From Eubacteriaceae bacterium (GTDB taxonomy: Bacteria; Bacillota; Clostridia; Peptostreptococcales; Anaerovoracaceae): a DNA stretch of 64,000 nt. The position numbers were made by a program, and so were the translations under genes. Positions 7,958 through 15,670 of this stretch are shown here, piece by piece. The stretch's first letter is position 1, and every line of letters begins with the position of its first letter. Below the pieces are notes generated by a model. That model ran no database searches and had not been told where the DNA came from. It saw only the letters and a list, made by a program, of their open reading frames with translations. The stretch spans positions 467,140 through 531,139 of the forward strand of contig CABIXY010000003.1 of NCBI GenBank assembly GCA_902362805.1. Direction: 5' to 3'.

Positions 7958-9355
7958 TTAACCTTTCGGATCAAGTCCGTATTTTTTTAATTTATTATAA
8001 AGGGTACCGCGGCTGAGTCCCAGTTCTCTGGCAGCGGCGGAGATGTTGTTTTTCTGGTTGCGCATGGCAATCAAGATAGCGCTCCGCTCACTATTTTCTA
8101 TGACAGACAAAGGCGTGGTTTCGTCATCCTTTGTGAAACCAAACGCTTCGTTATAGGTGCGCTGACCCACGCGCAGCTCCTGGGCGATATCTTCCTCGGT
8201 AATCTGCTTGTTTTCGTAGAAGATTGCCAGCCTCTGGGTCAGATTCCGGAGCTGCCGTACGTTTCCCGGCCAGACATAGCCGGTCAGAAGCCTGAGGGCG
8301 CTTTGCGTCAGGTTTAGCTTTGTTTCCAGTTCATCGCAGAAGTAGTCCAGCAGAAGGGGGATATCTTTGGAGCGCCTGCGCAGGGGCGGTATGAAAAGTT
8401 CTATTGTATTCAGCCTATAATAGAGGTCAGAACGAAATTTCTTCTCTTCACTGAGGAGAAAGAGGTTCTTGTTGGTGGAGGCGATGATGCCGGCCTGCAG
8501 AGGGATGATCTTGCTGCCGCCGACCCGCTCAAACTCTTTGGACTCCAGTACACGCAGCAATTTGGACTGCATGAACAAATTCATATCTCCGATCTCATCC
8601 AGGAGGAGGTCGCCGCCTGCCGCCACTTCAAATTTGCCCGGTTTAGCTGCGTCGGCACCAGTAAAGGCGCCTTTTTCATGACCAAAAAGTTCTGATTCCA
8701 ACAGGTTCTCGGGGATGGCCGTGCAGTTGATGGTCACGAAAGGGGCATAACGTTCATTATATCTTCTGTTGTGGATAGCGCCGGCGATGATTTCTTTGCC
8801 AGTGCCTGTCTCGCCGATGATCAAAACAGGCAGATGACTGCCGGCGGCTTTTTTTGATTTTTCAATCAGATCTTTGACAGTTGGGTCCTCGCCGATAAAA
8901 TCGTAGAAGGTGTAACCGTTCTCAATGCGGGAGATATTGTTGTAGATTTCTCCAAAGCTGCCCGGTTCTGCGCTGTCACTGCCAGCGAACATGCGCTTGA
9001 CCCTCTGCAGATTGCGGAAGACAATGGTGCCGATGGCACCGATGATCTGCCCGTCCTCTTCAATGGGAAAAATATTGGAGACACACTTTCGCCCGTAAAT
9101 TTCTAACAGCAGGCCGGTAAAAGCCCTGCCTGTTTTTATCACCTCCCGAAAAGGAGAGATGTTGTCCAAAAAAGTGATATCCTGACCGATGACATTGGTG
9201 CCTTTGGGCATATCCTTGGAAGAACTTTCACTGATGTGTACGATTTTGCAGTCTGCATCGATGAGAATGGAAACGTCGAAGAGATTGTTCATCAATTCGT
9301 CCAGGATGCCGCCGCGGGTATGCATTTCTTTTTTTGTCAGATGGATCTTGTTCAT
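7958..9355 (-). CDS. Sigma-54-dependent transcriptional activator (PAS/AAA+/Fis)
   Basis: Enhancer-binding protein that opens sigma-54 promoters by ATP hydrolysis. Domain order: a PAS-like sensor (about residues 15-115), AAA+ with Walker A GETGTGKE (181-188) and the sigma-54 contact GAFTGA (229-234), LLLDEIGDM as Walker B, an R-finger region FRSDLYYRLN, and a Fis-type helix-turn-helix (ISAAARELGLSRGTLYNKLKKYG) at the C-terminus. The start at 9355 has GTGAGG upstream; a TTG further up would need no site. It is divergent from the PhlG-like hydrolase gene, whose promoter is a near-consensus sigma-54 site, so that gene is the likely target. The PAS domain ligand is unknown; an aromatic acyl-phloroglucinol-type signal is an inference. 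Confidence 0.93.
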   Translation of the reverse strand: MNKIHLTKKEMHTRGGILDELMNNLFDVSILIDADCKIVHISESSSKDMPKGTNVIGQDITFLDNISPFREVIKTGRAFTGLLLEIYGRKCVSNIFPIEEDGQIIGAIGTIVFRNLQRVKRMFAGSDSAEPGSFGEIYNNISRIENGYTFYDFIGEDPTVKDLIEKSKKAAGSHLPVLIIGETGTGKEIIAGAIHNRRYNERYAPFVTINCTAIPENLLESELFGHEKGAFTGADAAKPGKFEVAAGGDLLLDEIGDMNLFMQSKLLRVLESKEFERVGGSKIIPLQAGIIASTNKNLFLLSEEKKFRSDLYYRLNTIELFIPPLRRRSKDIPLLLDYFCDELETKLNLTQSALRLLTGYVWPGNVRQLRNLTQRLAIFYENKQITEEDIAQELRVGQRTYNEAFGFTKDDETTPLSVIENSERSAILIAMRNQKNNISAAARELGLSRGTLYNKLKKYGLDPKG

Positions 9356-9467
9356 AGAAACCTCACTGTACAATTTTTATTAGGTGTTATTTTAACATGT
9401 GTTCAAAAAATATACAATATGTCATTGGCAGAAAATTAAAAACATTGAATTTCCGCAATTTTTGTTT

Positions 9468-9484
9468 TTGGCATGGTCTTTGCT
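9468..9484 (+). promoter_or_regulatory. Sigma-54 (-24/-12) promoter
   Basis: TTGGCATGGTCTTTGCT fits the RpoN consensus (TGGCAY-N5-TTGCW) with the required 10 bases between GG and GC. It lies 40 bases before the PhlG-like gene and is divergent from the activator gene. Upstream at 9394-9408 the sequence AACA-TG-TGTT could be part of an activator site, but this is weak. Confidence 0.9.
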
Positions 9485-9523
9485 TTAGTATGTTGCATCA
9501 GAAAATGAAAGGAAGTAATGATT

Positions 9524-10327
9524 ATGAGTCAGAGACCTGTTCTAACAGCAGAAGAGAGAAAGCTTTCTTATGCCAAATATTATGATTTACCGATTACACC
9601 AATTCCAGCAGAAAAGATAGCTGTCCTTGAAGCGGGACCAATCGATCCAGCCCTTGCCCTGAAAATTGAAGACAGAAACAAACTCTTTGAACCTGGATAT
9701 CTGCCTTGTGAAATCGGCTACTGTGTTTTGGAAGACGGTTCTGCCTATCTTGCCAACAAGACAGAGATGCCGGGGGTGACGCCGGAAATGTTCGAATGGT
9801 GGTTTGCATGGCATGGTCTTGAGGATATGAGGTACAGAATCTGGGATCCGGAGGATCACTTCTATGCCAGACAGCAGATGCGATCAAAGGTTTTGGACCC
9901 GAAGGTGCCGATGAGAGAGAAAACCTGGGGCACCGTACATATCGTCCGCGAAGACATCGGAGCAGGACCCGACGATTTGATCTTGGAATTCAGATACCCT
10001 CATGAGCTGGGGTACGACGAGTCAAAGGTCGGCACGCCAGCCTGTGCAGCCATGATGTGCGCCAACGGACACGGTCCGGTACCTGGTCAAGGGGTAGCGG
10101 CGGTGATGACTCACATGGTCAGAGAAATCGAAGGCGGCATTGAGCTCCGCAGCAGATTCTGGATCGGCTGGGGACTGGTGAACGGTAAGGTGGTCAAGCT
10201 GGTACCCGATGGTGTCAGAGTGCCAGAGGAGGTGCCAATGGGATTGTTTGCCCACAATTTAAAAGAGTTTGGACATCTGGCGACGATTTTGCCGGATTTA
10301 TATAAAGAAGAAAAAGATCATTTTTAA
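9524..10327 (+). CDS. Phloretin hydrolase / diacetylphloroglucinol (DAPG) hydrolase family protein
   Basis: Members (Phy of Eubacterium ramulus, PhlG of Pseudomonas) are zinc-dependent hydrolases that cut a C-C bond between an acyl group and a phloroglucinol ring. The 267-residue length matches Phy. Family-type segments include TPEMFEWWFAWHGLEDMRYRIWDPEDHF and the later GGIELRSRFWIGWG; the histidines in WFAWH, PEDHF and MTHMV plus nearby acids are candidate zinc ligands (inference). The ATG at 9524 is 8 bases after AAAGGAAG; the ATG six bases earlier is too close. It is driven by the sigma-54 promoter upstream and followed by a small membrane protein. Substrate here is unproven; a plant polyphenol or an acylated ring is plausible. 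Confidence 0.8.
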   Translation: MSQRPVLTAEERKLSYAKYYDLPITPIPAEKIAVLEAGPIDPALALKIEDRNKLFEPGYLPCEIGYCVLEDGSAYLANKTEMPGVTPEMFEWWFAWHGLEDMRYRIWDPEDHFYARQQMRSKVLDPKVPMREKTWGTVHIVREDIGAGPDDLILEFRYPHELGYDESKVGTPACAAMMCANGHGPVPGQGVAAVMTHMVREIEGGIELRSRFWIGWGLVNGKVVKLVPDGVRVPEEVPMGLFAHNLKEFGHLATILPDLYKEEKDHF

Positions 10328-10345
10328 AAAACGGAGGAAGAGAAA

Positions 10346-10555
10346 ATGGGAAAAGACGCAATTAAGAATTTTGTTATCGGCGCAATCGCCAGCGCAGTGC
10401 TGACCGCTTTAGTCATCGGTCTGATTATCGGAGAAAAAGGCGTACCTGATTCTATAGGGGGCAATGTGATGGGCAACGTGGTGACGGCCATCATCTGCGG
10501 CGGATTATCCGGCGTGGCGACGACAATCACCCTGTACAAGAAATTAGCGAAATAG
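10346..10555 (+). CDS. Small two-helix membrane protein
   Basis: A 69-residue protein of unknown function, with two hydrophobic helices (about residues 9-29 and 42-60) separated by a Gly/Asp-rich turn and a basic C-terminal tail. GGAGG precedes the ATG by eight bases. It starts 18 bases after the hydrolase gene, with no terminator between, so it should share the sigma-54 transcript. It could help uptake or membrane association of the hydrolase system, but nothing in the sequence shows this. Confidence 0.7.
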   Translation: MGKDAIKNFVIGAIASAVLTALVIGLIIGEKGVPDSIGGNVMGNVVTAIICGGLSGVATTITLYKKLAK

Positions 10556-10655
10556 AGATGAATTTTCATTCACACTGCCTCCACAAAACGTTCAAGAAAA
10601 AGGTGTATGGTATACCTGTCGGCTGATGAAGCTGACCAAAAGGGAGGTAGATATC

Positions 10656-11264
10656 ATGAAGATAGGGATTATTATTCCCTCTGACTGTCCTGACGAAAAG
10701 CTGGTGAAGCTTGTACAGGAACTGATTCAGAGGAAAGAGACGATTGTAGTCGTTGTGGATGACGGTTGTGGGGAAGATATCGTCTATACGAGGATTTTTC
10801 AGATGATAGAGGAGACGGGGGCCTGCGTCCTGCATCACAGGCATAAGCTGGGCAGAGGCATGGCGATTAAGACAGGCATGCGCTATGCGATGAAACACGG
10901 CGGGCAGTTAGCAGGTATCGTTACGACAGATGAAGACGGGTGGTATGGAGCAGAAGACGTATTCAGGGTCTGTGACCAGCTTGCAGAGAATGCTGACAGC
11001 ATCATACTGGGTACCAGGAATCTAAAGAGAAAAGAAGTTCCGCTGAGTTATCGGCTGAGAAACCATCTCTCATCTCTCCGTTTCAGATTTGAAACGGGTA
11101 TTGCCTGTGACGATGTGCAGAGCAGGCTGCGAGGCATTCCGCAGAAATATTTCGATATGGCATTGTCAACAGAGGGGAAAGGGTATCAATACGAGCTGAC
11201 GTTTCTGACAGAAGCGGCAAAGACAAAAGCTCCTTTGATCTTCTTACCCAGTTGTCAGATCTAG
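10656..11264 (+). CDS. Family 2 glycosyltransferase-like protein
   Basis: A 202-residue GT-A fold protein resembling the catalytic domain of polyprenyl-phosphate mannosyl/glucosyltransferases. Seen: the N-terminal Rossmann strand MKIGIIIPSD, VVVVDDGCGED as the first acidic pocket, GRGMAIKTGMRYA, and TTDEDGWYGAEDV at the position of the usual DxD. No membrane segment follows, so it lacks the C-terminal anchor of DPM-like enzymes. The start is set by GGGAGG seven bases upstream. A palindrome GGTGTATGGTATACC lies at 10602-10616 before the gene. A terminator follows directly. Acceptor and donor are unknown. Confidence 0.75.
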   Translation: MKIGIIIPSDCPDEKLVKLVQELIQRKETIVVVVDDGCGEDIVYTRIFQMIEETGACVLHHRHKLGRGMAIKTGMRYAMKHGGQLAGIVTTDEDGWYGAEDVFRVCDQLAENADSIILGTRNLKRKEVPLSYRLRNHLSSLRFRFETGIACDDVQSRLRGIPQKYFDMALSTEGKGYQYELTFLTEAAKTKAPLIFLPSCQI

Positions 11265-11276
11265 ATGAGCAAAGGA

Positions 11277-11315
11277 AACAGAGCATATCAAATGACGATG
11301 TGCTCTGTTTTGTTT
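11277..11315 (+). terminator. Rho-independent terminator after the glycosyltransferase gene
   Basis: AACAGAGCA and TGCTCTGTT arms (11277-11309) around a loop, followed by TTGTTTT. Confidence 0.85.
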
Positions 11316-11362
11316 TGCGTACAGCGTATGTTCCCTCTGCCGCCTGCAGATACTTTATATAG

Positions 11363-11391
11363 TTGCTCAGTCTATTGCAAAATGGTACAAT
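11363..11391 (+). promoter_or_regulatory. Sigma-A promoter of the nucleoside hydrolase-nadE operon
   Basis: TTGCTC (11363-11368), 17-base spacer, TACAAT (11386-11391). The -35 differs from consensus at the last three bases. It lies about 35 bases before the first gene. Confidence 0.7.
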
Positions 11392-11427
11392 AGAGATAAC
11401 AACATGCGAGAAGAGAAGGAGATTATG

Positions 11428-12342
11428 ATGAAACCAAGAAATATCATTATCGATACAGATCCAGGCATTGACGATGCAGCAGCGATTACCATCGCCGTGC
11501 GCAACGCGGCTCTCAATGTGAAGCTGATCAGCACGGTAGCTGCCAATGTAGAAGTAGAGAAGACGACAGAGAACGCATTGAAACTGATGGAGTTTTTAGG
11601 CGCAGATATTCCTGTAGCCAGGGGCTGCGACGCGCCATTGCTGAAGAAACTGGAACCTTGCCCCGAAATTCACGGTGTCAGCGGCATGGACGGATATGAT
11701 TTTCCGAAGGTAAAGAGACAGCCTTTACGAAAGCATTCCGTCGAGGCCATGCGGGAAGTCATTATGGACAGTGATGAGAAAATCACCCTTGCGGCCCTTG
11801 CTACCCACACAAATATCGCGATTTTGCTCCGAATGTATCCGGAAGTAAAAGAAAAGATTGACGAAATCGTCATGATGGGCGGCGGCCTTTCGGGAGGCAA
11901 TACCAACACAGTAGCCGAGTTCAATCTTTATAATGATCCCCATGCTGCCTACATGGTCTTTGAGTCGGGACTTCCCATCACAATGCTGGGACTAGATGTG
12001 ACGAATAAGGCCATACTGCATAAGAATACGGCTTTGAAGATAAGAGAAAGCGGTAAAGAGGGCGATATGCTGTATTCTCTGTTTGAGCATTATCGCGGCG
12101 GAACCTTTGAGGAGGGACTCAGGATACACGATGCCTGTGTGATGGCGTATATGTTGAGGCCGGAACTTTTCAAGACCGAGAAAATGTATGTCGGCATGGT
12201 GACAGAAGGGTATGCCCAAGGTGCAACTGTAGCAGGGAAAGTAAATCCTATTGCACCAGGACGTGAGCCCAATGTGAACGTCTGTGTCCATGTAGATGAA
12301 GCCGCTTTCGAAGAATGGTTTGCAGGTGAATTCTGCAGATGA
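11428..12342 (+). CDS. Nucleoside hydrolase (inosine-uridine type)
   Basis: Calcium-dependent N-ribohydrolase releasing a base and ribose. The N-terminal signature IIIDTDPGIDDAAAI carries the metal and ribose ligands; AEFNLYNDPHAAYMV and the late HDACVMAYML match the family. 304 residues is normal. Of the two adjacent ATGs the one at 11428 is 6 bases from AAGGAG. It is the first gene of a tight operon: ribokinase, a nicotinamidase-like hydrolase and NAD synthase follow with gaps of 2-12 bases. That company suggests the natural substrate includes nicotinamide or nicotinate riboside, which several such hydrolases accept; this is inference from context, and purine or pyrimidine nucleosides remain possible. 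Confidence 0.93.
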   Translation: MKPRNIIIDTDPGIDDAAAITIAVRNAALNVKLISTVAANVEVEKTTENALKLMEFLGADIPVARGCDAPLLKKLEPCPEIHGVSGMDGYDFPKVKRQPLRKHSVEAMREVIMDSDEKITLAALATHTNIAILLRMYPEVKEKIDEIVMMGGGLSGGNTNTVAEFNLYNDPHAAYMVFESGLPITMLGLDVTNKAILHKNTALKIRESGKEGDMLYSLFEHYRGGTFEEGLRIHDACVMAYMLRPELFKTEKMYVGMVTEGYAQGATVAGKVNPIAPGREPNVNVCVHVDEAAFEEWFAGEFCR

Positions 12343-12353
12343 GGGGTGAAACG

Positions 12354-13256
12354 ATGAAAATATTGAACTTTGGATCGCTGAATCTGGATTATGTTTATGG
12401 AGTGGATCACATGGTGCGGCCGGGAGAAACTCTGGCAGCTTCAGCGATGGAGGTCTTTTGCGGGGGAAAGGGACTCAATCAGTCTATCGCCCTGGCACGA
12501 GCGGGCGCAGAGGTTTACCATGCGGGGTTGATTGGCGAAGAAGGAGAAGTGCTGCGAGAGGCTGTTGCCAGAAGCGGTGCAGACACCTCCTGCATCAAAA
12601 CCATCGCCGGCAAATCGGGTCATACGATCATCCAGGTGGACAAAGACGGTCAGAACTGTATCCTGCTCTATGGGGGAGCTAACAGGAGCGTGACCAAAGC
12701 TTTCGTTGACCAGGTATTGTCCAATTTTGAAAAAGACGATATTCTGCTCCTGCAAAACGAAATCAATGAACTCCCTTATATCATCGACAGGGCTTATGAG
12801 AAAGGCATGAAAATCATCCTAAACCCATCACCGTATGATCAAAATCTGGATAGCTGCGATTTTCACAAGATTTCCATGTTCTTGCTCAACGAGATTGAAG
12901 GAGAACAGATCACGGGCGTTTCTGACCCTGAGGAGATTCTGAAGAGACTGAAAGAAAGATTTACCGGGCTGAAAGTGGTGCTGACCTTGGGCAGCCAGGG
13001 CGCTGTCTATCAGGATCAGGAGCAGTGCTGCCGCCAGGGGATCTATCATGTGGAAGCAGTAGATACGACAGGCGCAGGAGATACTTTTACAGGCTATTTT
13101 ATTGCTTCCATGATACGAGGGGAAGAACCGCAGAAGTGCCTTGCCCTTGCGGCAAAAGCGTCAGCCATCGCGGTTTCGCGTGCAGGTGCGGCGCCATCCA
13201 TCCCTGAAAGAGAAGAAGTGCTGAAGATAAAATTGACGGAGAAAAAGGAGATTTGA
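12354..13256 (+). CDS. rbsK: Ribokinase (PfkB family)
   Basis: PfkB-fold sugar kinase of 300 residues. The N-terminal FGSLNLDYVYGVDHMVRPGET and GGKGLNQSIALARAGAEV, and the C-terminal anion-hole motif DTTGAGDTFTGYF with the catalytic Asp, are those of ribokinases. GAGGGG precedes the ATG. It lies 11 bases after the nucleoside hydrolase gene, so it probably captures ribose released by that enzyme as ribose 5-phosphate. The next gene starts 2 bases after its stop. Confidence 0.92.
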   Translation: MKILNFGSLNLDYVYGVDHMVRPGETLAASAMEVFCGGKGLNQSIALARAGAEVYHAGLIGEEGEVLREAVARSGADTSCIKTIAGKSGHTIIQVDKDGQNCILLYGGANRSVTKAFVDQVLSNFEKDDILLLQNEINELPYIIDRAYEKGMKIILNPSPYDQNLDSCDFHKISMFLLNEIEGEQITGVSDPEEILKRLKERFTGLKVVLTLGSQGAVYQDQEQCCRQGIYHVEAVDTTGAGDTFTGYFIASMIRGEEPQKCLALAAKASAIAVSRAGAAPSIPEREEVLKIKLTEKKEI

Positions 13257-13258
13257 CA

Positions 13259-13792
13259 ATGAATAGAGAAAAACTGCTTCTGGTAATCGACATGCAGAAC
13301 GACTTTGTCACCGGCACCCTTGCCAACAGAGAGGCGGAGGGTATCATCGAGGCTATCGCTGAAAAGATCGAATCCTATCAGAGGGATGATCACCCCGTCT
13401 TTTTTACGAGAGATACCCATGGTGACGATTATATGAAAACCCAGGAGGGCAAATTGCTGCCTGTGATCCACTGTCTGAAAGGATCGCAGGGCTGGCAGAT
13501 TGTAGATCAACTGAGGGCGTATGCAGAGGAAAAAGAGATACTGGATAAACCGGTCTTTGGCAGTCTGCGGCTTCCGGAATGGATTGTAGAAAAGCTGGGA
13601 TGCGCACCGAAGGAAATTGTGCTATGCGGAGTCTGTACGGATATCTGCGTGATTTCAAACGCGATGATTCTAAAAGCTGCTTTCCCTGAAACCGTCGTAT
13701 CCGTAGAAGGCGCCTTATGCGCTGGTGTAACACCTGAGAGCCATCAAACTGCCCTTGCGGCGATGCAGGCTTGTCAGATTCATGTAAAGTAG
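13259..13792 (+). CDS. Nicotinamidase-like cysteine hydrolase (isochorismatase fold)
   Basis: 177-residue isochorismatase-fold hydrolase. The catalytic triad is readable: Asp in LLLVIDMQNDFVTG, Lys in the PVFGSLRLP region, by position, although the alignment is not certain, and the nucleophile Cys in LCGVCTDICVISNAM, preceded by the usual cis-peptide segment. Placed between ribokinase and NAD synthase, it most likely deamidates nicotinamide to nicotinate. The ATG at 13259 is 8 bases after AAAAAGGAG. A histidine-rich metal site of classic PncA is only partly visible (TRDTHGDDY), so another amide substrate cannot be excluded. Confidence 0.8.
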   Translation: MNREKLLLVIDMQNDFVTGTLANREAEGIIEAIAEKIESYQRDDHPVFFTRDTHGDDYMKTQEGKLLPVIHCLKGSQGWQIVDQLRAYAEEKEILDKPVFGSLRLPEWIVEKLGCAPKEIVLCGVCTDICVISNAMILKAAFPETVVSVEGALCAGVTPESHQTALAAMQACQIHVK

Positions 13793-13804
13793 AGGTGATG
13801 ATAG

Positions 13805-14566
13805 ATGTACGAATTTGATGCAAGAAAAGTCAAGGAAGATCTGGTGGAGTGGATCAGAGACTTCTTTGCAGTGAACGGAAAAGACTGTACAGCAGTGGTA
13901 GCCATCAGCGGAGGAAAAGACAGTTCTGTCGTAGCGGGTCTCTGTGTAGAAGCGCTGGGCAAAGATCGTGTTTTCGGCGTATTGCTTCCTAATGGAGAAC
14001 AAGCCGATATCGATGCTTCGAAACATCTTGTGGCGCATTTGGAAATTGATTCTGTTATTATCAATATCAAAGAGAGTTTTGACGGCATGTTGGGCGAAAT
14101 AGAAAAGAAACTGCCTAAGGACGTATCAAAACAGACCGTGACAAATCTTCCGGCCAGGCTGCGCATGGCGGCGACTTATGCCGTCGCTCAGTCCATGAAC
14201 GGCCGCGTCGCCAATACCTGTAATCTGTCAGAAGATTGGGTGGGTTACGCGACTAGATATGGAGATGCTGCGGGAGACTTCAGTCCACTTTCGCGCTTAA
14301 CCGTGCAGGAAGTCAAAGCCGTGGGCATGGAACTGGGGCTGCCGGAGAAGCTGGTCCATAAGACCCCGATCGACGGCCTATCTGGACTGACAGACGAAGA
14401 AAACTTGGGATTTACCTATGCGGTACTCGATAATTACATTCGCACCGGTATCTGTGAAGATGCAGAAGTGAAAGCAAAGATCGACCAGAAACGGAGAATG
14501 AATAAGTTCAAACTGGAACTGATGCCTGCCTTCAAATATGACGGACCGATCAAGGCAGCAGATTAA
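13805..14566 (+). CDS. nadE: NAD+ synthase, ammonia-dependent type
   Basis: Adenylates nicotinate adenine dinucleotide and replaces AMP with ammonia to give NAD+. The PP-loop is AISGGKDSSVVAGL (about residues 36-49), with NLSEDWVGYATRYGDAAGDFSPL and PIDGLSGLTDE as the family substrate loops. There is no N-terminal glutaminase domain; 253 residues is the size of the ammonia-dependent enzymes. The gene closes the salvage operon. pncB and nadD are not in the window. The gene is followed by a hairpin that reaches into the CDF gene's ribosome site. Confidence 0.96.
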   Translation: MYEFDARKVKEDLVEWIRDFFAVNGKDCTAVVAISGGKDSSVVAGLCVEALGKDRVFGVLLPNGEQADIDASKHLVAHLEIDSVIINIKESFDGMLGEIEKKLPKDVSKQTVTNLPARLRMAATYAVAQSMNGRVANTCNLSEDWVGYATRYGDAAGDFSPLSRLTVQEVKAVGMELGLPEKLVHKTPIDGLSGLTDEENLGFTYAVLDNYIRTGICEDAEVKAKIDQKRRMNKFKLELMPAFKYDGPIKAAD

Positions 14567-14583
14567 CAGCCTTTTGTAACGAA

Positions 14584-14619
14584 ATTCCCCCTGCGTGAAT
14601 AGGATAATTATGGGGGAAT
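14584..14619 (+). promoter_or_regulatory. Hairpin covering the CDF gene ribosome site
   Basis: ATTCCCCC (14584-14591) pairs perfectly with GGGGGAAT (14612-14619); the 3' arm is the likely Shine-Dalgarno of the CDF gene (GTG at 14626). Either a weak terminator or a translation-blocking stem. No run of T follows. Confidence 0.5.
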
Positions 14620-14625
14620 GTAATC

Positions 14626-15552
14626 GTGAAAAACAGAGCAAAGATTTACGATGCAGCGGAAGCCCATCAGCTTGTGATGAGCGTTTCTGCCATCAGCATC
14701 GTTGTGAATATTTTATTATCCGTAATGAAGCTTCTTGCCGGAATCATAGCCAGATCCGGTGCGATGATTTCAGATGCCGTGCATTCGGCGTCAGACGTAT
14801 TCAGCACAATTATCGTCATGATCGGCGTCAGCCTGTCGGGCAGAAAACCTGATAGGGAGCACCAATATGGGCATGAAAGAATGGAGTGCGTGGCGGCCAT
14901 GGTACTGGCAGTCGTCCTTGCGGCCACCGGCTTTGGCATCGGCTATACAGGCGTTGTAAAAATCCTCCACTTCAGTGAAGACGGGATAGAAATCCCCGGC
15001 AGACTAGCCCTGGGAGCAGCCGTAGTTTCTATCATCGTGAAAGAGTGGATGTATTGGTTTACCAGAAAAGCGGCCGAACGGATTAATTCAGGCGCTTTGA
15101 TGGCGGATGCCTGGCATCATAGATCCGATTCTCTATCATCGGCAGGCGCTTTTGTGGGTATTTTAGGAGCCAGACTGGGATATCCGGTGCTGGACCCTTT
15201 GGCCAGTATCGTCATCTGTATTTTAATCGAAAAAGCAGCCTTCGATATTTTTCGAGACGCGATGGATAAGATGGTCGACAAATCCGTACCGGAAGCAGTG
15301 GTAACGGATATGAAAGTTGTCATCGCCGGTCAAAAGGGTGTTGCAAGAGTTGATGAAATCAAGACCCGCCTCTTCGGGGCAAAGATTTATGTAGATGTAG
15401 AAATCGCTGCCGATGGCAATCAGCCACTGGCTGAAGGCCATAGAATTGCGGAAAACGTGCATCACGCGGTGGAAGAAAGCTTTCCGGCTGTTAAGCATTG
15501 CATGGTACACGTCAACCCCTTGCTGCCAACAGAGAAAACAAAGAGATCATGA
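14626..15552 (+). CDS. Cation diffusion facilitator (CDF) metal efflux protein
   Basis: Proton-coupled exporter of divalent metal ions in the membrane. The 308-residue protein has six hydrophobic segments, the two metal-site motifs DAVHSASDVFSTI in TM2 and DAWHHRSDSLSSAG in TM5 (HxxxD pattern), and a C-terminal cytoplasmic domain ending HCMVHVNP, typical of the family. It begins with GTG, and its GGGGGAA ribosome site is locked in a perfect 8-bp stem, which may keep expression low until the stem is opened. It is separated from nadE by that hairpin and followed by a strong terminator. Zn, Fe or Mn cannot be told apart from sequence. Confidence 0.92.
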   Translation: MKNRAKIYDAAEAHQLVMSVSAISIVVNILLSVMKLLAGIIARSGAMISDAVHSASDVFSTIIVMIGVSLSGRKPDREHQYGHERMECVAAMVLAVVLAATGFGIGYTGVVKILHFSEDGIEIPGRLALGAAVVSIIVKEWMYWFTRKAAERINSGALMADAWHHRSDSLSSAGAFVGILGARLGYPVLDPLASIVICILIEKAAFDIFRDAMDKMVDKSVPEAVVTDMKVVIAGQKGVARVDEIKTRLFGAKIYVDVEIAADGNQPLAEGHRIAENVHHAVEESFPAVKHCMVHVNPLLPTEKTKRS

Positions 15553-15560
15553 TTTTGCAG

Positions 15561-15603
15561 CTGCAATCTGTTGAACGCATAACAGATTGCAGTTTTATTT
15601 TGA
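15561..15603 (+). terminator. Terminator after the CDF gene
   Basis: CTGCAATCTGTT and AACAGATTGCAG form a perfect 12-bp stem with an 8-base loop, then TTTTATTTT. The T run is shared with the -35 of the murE promoter. Confidence 0.92.
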
Positions 15604-15628
15604 CATGTGGTGGGGAAAATACTATAAT
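15600..15628 (+). promoter_or_regulatory. Consensus sigma-A promoter of murE
   Basis: TTGACA (15600-15605), 17 bases, TATAAT (15623-15628): both hexamers perfect, so strong constitutive expression is expected. Confidence 0.93.
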
Positions 15629-15670
15629 GAAAACAGTTGTAGAACTTTAAAAAATATTAGGAGGCAGGAT

